Source: Thermoleophilia bacterium (lineage in GTDB: Bacteria; Actinomycetota; Thermoleophilia; Gaiellales; Gaiellaceae). Taken from it: 40,604 nt of DNA. The translations under genes were made by a program, and so were the position numbers. Every line of letters starts with the position of its first letter. Position 1 is the stretch's first letter. Below, one piece after another: positions 37,709 through 40,604 of the stretch. A model generated the notes under the pieces. The model was not told the origin of the DNA, made no database searches, and saw nothing but the letters and a program-made list of their open reading frames with translations. Location of the stretch: assembly GCA_023382435.1 (NCBI GenBank), contig JAHDVS010000004.1, positions 49,292-89,895 of the forward strand, in the 5' to 3' direction.

Positions 37709-37840
37709 TTGACTTCTTCGGACACGGCGATATAGTCCGGTTCTCTTCGCATCCGAACGGGACGCCAGGTCGGGTGCGGGGATCCGTGGCGACACCATGG
37801 CCCGGAGACGCGGCTGGGCCGCAGAGCCGCTCTCCGGGCC
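37709..37840 (+). ncRNA. Possible small structured RNA (promoter plus strong hairpin)
   Basis: On the plus strand TTGACT (37709-37714), a 16-bp spacer and TATAGT (37731-37736) make a good promoter, divergent from regulator 2. The predicted transcript starts near 37743. GGCCCGGAGA (37799-37808) pairs with TCTCCGGGCC (37831-37840), and the nested GCGGCT (37810-37815) with AGCCGC (37825-37830), giving 16 bp with one bulge. No convincing ORF. It could instead be the terminator of the TetR gene, which ends at 37935 on the other strand. The remaining 37841-37934 shows nothing assignable. Confidence 0.35.
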
Positions 37841-37934
37841 GTCGCCCTGCGCGCGTACTTTCCACGCTCGGTCCATCGGCGCGGTCGGGCGCGGCGCCCT
37901 CCTGCGAACGGGGGATCCGTCAGACTGGGTGCGC

Positions 37935-38555
37935 TCAGGCCTGGCCGGTCAGCCAGCGCCGCCGCGAGGCGGCGATCCCCGGGATGTCCGCGTCGAGCAG
38001 CCCTCCTCCGAGCCAGCCGCCAACCGCGTTCAGGAACCCGATCGCAAGGAATACCCACGCCTCCGCCGATGCGTCGCGGTCGGCCGGGATCGCGCCGGCG
38101 GCCTGCGCGCGGCGGACGACGTCCGCGATGAAGGCGTGCACGCCGCGCATGTGCTCGAGCATGTAGGCGCGAATGTCGGGGTCTTCGCTGGCCTCGGCGA
38201 TCGCCTGCACCCAGAGGCAGTGCACGACCACCCGGTCGTCCGACTCCCGGAATGCGCGTCCCATCGCGGCGAGCCAGCCGGCCGGATCGGGCTCGTCGGT
38301 CACCGCCTGCTCCCAGAGCTCGCGCACGCCGCTCCAGCTCTCCCGAAGGCAGGCGATGTAGAGATCGCGCTTGGAGTCGAAGTGGCGGTAGAGGATCGGC
38401 TCGGTGACTCCGGCGGCGCGGGCGATCTCGGCGGTCGTCGTTCCTCGGTAACTGCCCTGCGAGAACGCGCGGCTGGCGCACGAGAGCAGGTCGGCGCGCC
38501 GCTCGGGTGCGGGCAGGCGCTTGCGGGAGTGCTGCCCCGAGCTCGGAGCTGTCAT
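37935..38555 (-). CDS. TetR-family transcriptional regulator
   Basis: 206 aa. N-terminal TetR helix-turn-helix: RRADLLSCASRAFSQGSYRG, TTTAEIARAAGVTEPILYRH, FDSKRDLYIACL. The C-terminal ligand domain is helical with FLNAVGGWLGGGLLDADI. The ATG overlaps the MFS exporter stop by 4 bp, so it is co-transcribed with it and likely represses it. Its ligand is unknown. Confidence 0.93.
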   Translation of the reverse strand: MTAPSSGQHSRKRLPAPERRADLLSCASRAFSQGSYRGTTTAEIARAAGVTEPILYRHFDSKRDLYIACLRESWSGVRELWEQAVTDEPDPAGWLAAMGRAFRESDDRVVVHCLWVQAIAEASEDPDIRAYMLEHMRGVHAFIADVVRRAQAAGAIPADRDASAEAWVFLAIGFLNAVGGWLGGGLLDADIPGIAASRRRWLTGQA

Positions 38556-39994
38556 CTCGCGACTCCGCCGAGGGAGGACGCGACCTCCGCGACCGGGCTG
38601 TGGCGGATCAGGGCGGCCGCGATCAGCGCTCCGCCGAACGCGATCGCCGCTGCGACGAGCAGAGCGAGCTGGAAGCCGTCGACGAATGCCTGCTCAGGGC
38701 TGGCACCGGCGGCGATCGAGCTCGTTTGCCGAGAGGAGAGGATCGCCCCCATGAGCGCGATTCCCAGCGCGCCGCCGATCTGGCGCGACGTGTTCAGGGC
38801 GCCCGAGGCGATCCCGGCCTTCGCCACCGGCGCGGCGCCCATCACGGCGGCGCTCATCGGGGTCATCACGGACGCCATGCCCGAGCCGCCGATCACGAGG
38901 GCCGGAACCATGTCCCAGAAGCCCGAGGACACGCCGAGTCGCGAGAAGAGGACGAGCGAGATGCCGACGAGCGTCAGCCCGCCGACCATCAACCAGCGGG
39001 AGCCGACGCTGTCGGACAGCTTCCCCGCCGGCGGCGCGATCAGGATGATCAGCACGGTCATCGGCAGGAAGATGGCGCCGGCCTGGACGGGCGAGTAGTC
39101 GAGGACCTGCTGCACGAACAGGGACATGAAGAAGAACACCCCGAACATCGCGAGCGTGACGAGGAAGGCGACGATATTGCCGCCGGTGAACGTCGTGGAG
39201 CGAAATAGCGACAGGTCGAGCATCGGCGCCCGCTGTCGGTGCTCGATCAGGGCGAATGCGAGCAGGCCGACAGCCGAGGCGGCGAACAGGCCGACGATCA
39301 CGGGCGAGGTCCAGCCGTAGCGGTTCGCCTCGATCAGTGCGAACGTGAGCGCGAAGAGGCTCGCTCCGGAGGTCAGTAGACCGGGCAGGTCCAGGCTCTG
39401 CTCGTGCGAGGTGTCGCGCGACTCCTCGATGATGATCCGGCCCGCGAGCACGCCGATCGTGCCGACCGGTACGTTGACGAAGAAGATCCAACTCCAGTCG
39501 GCGTGCTCGGTCAGGAGGCCGCCCACGAGCGGGCCGATCGCCAGCGCCATCGCGGACACCCCGGCCCAGATCCCGATCGCGAGCCCGCGCTCCTCCGGGG
39601 GGAAGGTCGCACTGATGATCGCGAGGGTCGCCGGCATCATCAGTGCCGCGCCGACGCCCTGGAAGGCGCGAGCGGCGATCAGCATCTCGGCACTGGTGGC
39701 CAGCCCGCACGCGAGCGAGGCGGCGGCGAAGACGGCCAGCCCGAGCAGGAAGATGCGCCGCCGGCCGAACAGGTCGGCGAGCTTGCCGCCGGAGAGCAGC
39801 AGCACGGCGAACGTGAGGGCGTAAGCGCTCACCACCCATTCGAGTTCGGAGATCCCGGCGTTCAGGCTACGCTGGATCGACGGCAGCGCGACGTTCACGA
39901 TCGTGTTGTCGAGCATGATCATGAACAGCGGGAACGAGACGGCTCCCAGGGTCCACCACTTGCGTCTCTCGCTGTTGAGAATCCTCGCGCGCAT
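38552..39994 (-). CDS. MFS drug exporter, DHA2 (EmrB/QacA-like) family
   Basis: 480 aa from ATG 39994 (a TTG two codons earlier is possible). Fourteen hydrophobic segments; motif LDNTIVNVALPSIQRSLNAG in TM1, the DHA2 loop motif GGKLADLFGRRRIFLLGLAV, and the motif C-type stretch in TM5 (GVSAMALAIGPLVGGLLTEH with DWSWIFFVNVPVG). Expected to export hydrophobic toxic compounds with proton antiport. First gene of an operon with the TetR regulator. Confidence 0.94.
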   Translation of the reverse strand: MRARILNSERRKWWTLGAVSFPLFMIMLDNTIVNVALPSIQRSLNAGISELEWVVSAYALTFAVLLLSGGKLADLFGRRRIFLLGLAVFAAASLACGLATSAEMLIAARAFQGVGAALMMPATLAIISATFPPEERGLAIGIWAGVSAMALAIGPLVGGLLTEHADWSWIFFVNVPVGTIGVLAGRIIIEESRDTSHEQSLDLPGLLTSGASLFALTFALIEANRYGWTSPVIVGLFAASAVGLLAFALIEHRQRAPMLDLSLFRSTTFTGGNIVAFLVTLAMFGVFFFMSLFVQQVLDYSPVQAGAIFLPMTVLIILIAPPAGKLSDSVGSRWLMVGGLTLVGISLVLFSRLGVSSGFWDMVPALVIGGSGMASVMTPMSAAVMGAAPVAKAGIASGALNTSRQIGGALGIALMGAILSSRQTSSIAAGASPEQAFVDGFQLALLVAAAIAFGGALIAAALIRHSPVAEVASSLGGVAR

Positions 39995-40002
39995 GATCAA
40001 AG

Positions 40003-40016
40003 TTAGTCTGCACTAG
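40003..40016. promoter_or_regulatory. Possible TetR operator before the exporter gene
   Basis: TTAGTCTGCACTAG at 40003-40016: TAGT and ACTA arms around CTGC, within the short AT-rich segment just upstream of the exporter start, the expected place for the operon's own TetR repressor. Short arms make this tentative. Confidence 0.4.
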
Positions 40017-40059
40017 GTTAACGGCGCGTGGGTGGGCGCGTCAAGGCCGCGAGTAGGGT

Positions 40060-40214
40060 GTTGTCGTACTCGACCGGCTGGGCGAGGTCGATCCCTGGCT
40101 CGCGGGTTGGAAGTCGATCGGCGAGGCGTACGAGCGCTACTACGGGCCGTCGCTGGGCCTGACGTCCGACGCTCCGCGGCTCGGCGCATCTCTGCCCTGG
40201 CTCCTCGCCCCGGG
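40060..40214 (+). pseudogene. Fragment of an unidentified protein
   Basis: One plus-strand frame reads VVVLDRLGEVDPWLAGWKSI, then GEAYERYYGPSLGLTSDAPR and LGASLPWLLAPG, protein-like, then loses sense. There is no clear start or ribosome-binding site, and neither end joins a complete gene. Possibly the remains of a gene between the exporter and the RTX gene. The 40215-40300 stretch holds nothing I can assign. Confidence 0.3.
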
Positions 40215-40300
40215 CGGGCGAGCCGGACGAGGCCGACGTCGATCGCACCGTCGAGGCGACCAGCGGTGTGCGGTCATCCGGATCGCGCCTCGGGCGCCTC

Positions 40301-40604
40301 TCACGGGGCGGGCTCGCGTGGCGCGTCCGGGCCGTCGAGATCGATCTCGTCCCACTCCTCCACGGTGCCGCTCACCCGGTCATTGCCCGAGCCGCCGAAG
40401 AACTTGTCGACCGCGCCGGCCTTCGTGTAGTAGATGTCGTCCCCCGCGCCACCGTACGCGACGGTGCCGCTGTCGCTCCCGTAGAGCTTGTCGTTGCCCG
40501 GGCCGCCGATCAGGACGTCGTTGCCTGCTCCGCCCTTGAGCGTGTCGTCGCCGTCGCCGCCGTCGAGGGTGTCGTTACCGGCTTCGCCGTAGAGCTTGTC
40601 GTTG
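40301..40604 (-). CDS. RTX/hemolysin-type calcium-binding repeat protein, C-terminal part (cut by window edge)
   Basis: The last 100 codons of a longer gene. Nonapeptide repeats of the GGxGxDxLx type are plain: GEAGNDTLDGGDGDDTLKGG, AGNDVLIGGPGNDKLYG, then GGAGDDIYYTKAG and GGSGNDRVSG. These bind Ca2+ in parallel beta-rolls of secreted or surface proteins. The end EIDLDGPDAPREPAP is short and acidic. The first complete codon in the window begins at 40603; the N-terminal activity domain is outside, so the function is unknown. Confidence 0.9.
   Translation of the reverse strand, partial: NDKLYGEAGNDTLDGGDGDDTLKGGAGNDVLIGGPGNDKLYGSDSGTVAYGGAGDDIYYTKAGAVDKFFGGSGNDRVSGTVEEWDEIDLDGPDAPREPAP

Noticed and set aside
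37797-39098. 433-aa plus-strand frame opposite TetR and MFS
   Set aside because: It is the shadow of two well-supported minus-strand genes and has no recognisable domain.

Overview
The window is a GC-rich (roughly 70%), densely packed stretch of bacterial chromosome. GTG starts, 4-11 bp gene overlaps, a MarP-type protease, a PAC2 (proteasome-assembly-chaperone family) gene, Prx6, arsM, denD and XRE/TPR regulators point to a high-GC actinobacterium, most likely a deep-branching Thermoleophilia-like (Gaiellales/Solirubrobacterales) lineage. That placement is inference from gene content; there is no rRNA here.

Layout. 1-4773: a five-gene minus-strand operon for two ferredoxin-dependent 2-oxoacid oxidoreductases (iorA, iorB fused to a ferredoxin, korA, korB, korC running off the left edge), driven by one promoter with two TetR-type palindromes. 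4770-7325: a secreted protein of unknown function, a 34-aa membrane peptide, and an AhpD-like peroxidase gene interrupted by an in-frame TGA that reads best as selenocysteine. 7358-10196: tRNA-Asp followed by a DNA cytosine methyltransferase, a probable restriction endonuclease and Vsr, bracketed by two copies of a long inverted repeat. 10226-12540: a GFA protein, a VapC/RHH toxin-antitoxin pair and gene debris with half copies of the same repeat. 12539-19303: Tat/lipoprotein serpin, D-erythronate dehydrogenase plus SDR, tautomerase, stress-type small protein, a deleted SDR, a glutamine amidotransferase, arsM and a ring-cleaving-dioxygenase-like VOC protein. 19332-26065: Prx6 peroxiredoxin, a MarP-like protease apparently co-transcribed with a three-subunit molybdenum hydroxylase, and a lipoprotein. 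26049-33000: small TatA-like and very basic peptides, an M20 carbamoylase-type hydrolase, an XRE/TPR regulator, a helicase and PAC2. 33057-36326: a rhodanese-selD pair, a thioredoxin-like lipoprotein and two tiny membrane peptides. 36346-39994: a second XRE/TPR regulator, then a TetR/MFS exporter operon. 40301-40604: the C-terminal end of an RTX-repeat protein.

How the parts fit. Two selenium links stand out: selD lies directly downstream of a two-domain rhodanese, and the AhpD-like gene has TGA exactly at the second cysteine of the ExxCxxCxxxH active site, followed at the expected distance by a bSECIS-like hairpin. A second theme is two XRE/TPR regulators, each beside a 27-28 codon ORF coding for a basic, hydrophobic, signal-like peptide. 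This resembles receptor-plus-pheromone pairs of the RRNPP type known from Firmicutes and is the best candidate here for an undescribed system, although ordinary small membrane peptides are a live alternative. Aromatic/oxo-acid catabolism (ior/kor, ring-cleavage-like VOC, molybdenum hydroxylase, tautomerase) is the main metabolic flavour.

Two families of dispersed palindromes occur: a GTCAGGTCTTGCATC element (REP-like, around the restriction cassette) and a GGGGCGGG element (near 19.3, 20.05 and 26.4 kb). In two cases the latter supplies the stop codon of the neighbouring gene. No CRISPR array, rRNA, prophage or complete transposase was seen.
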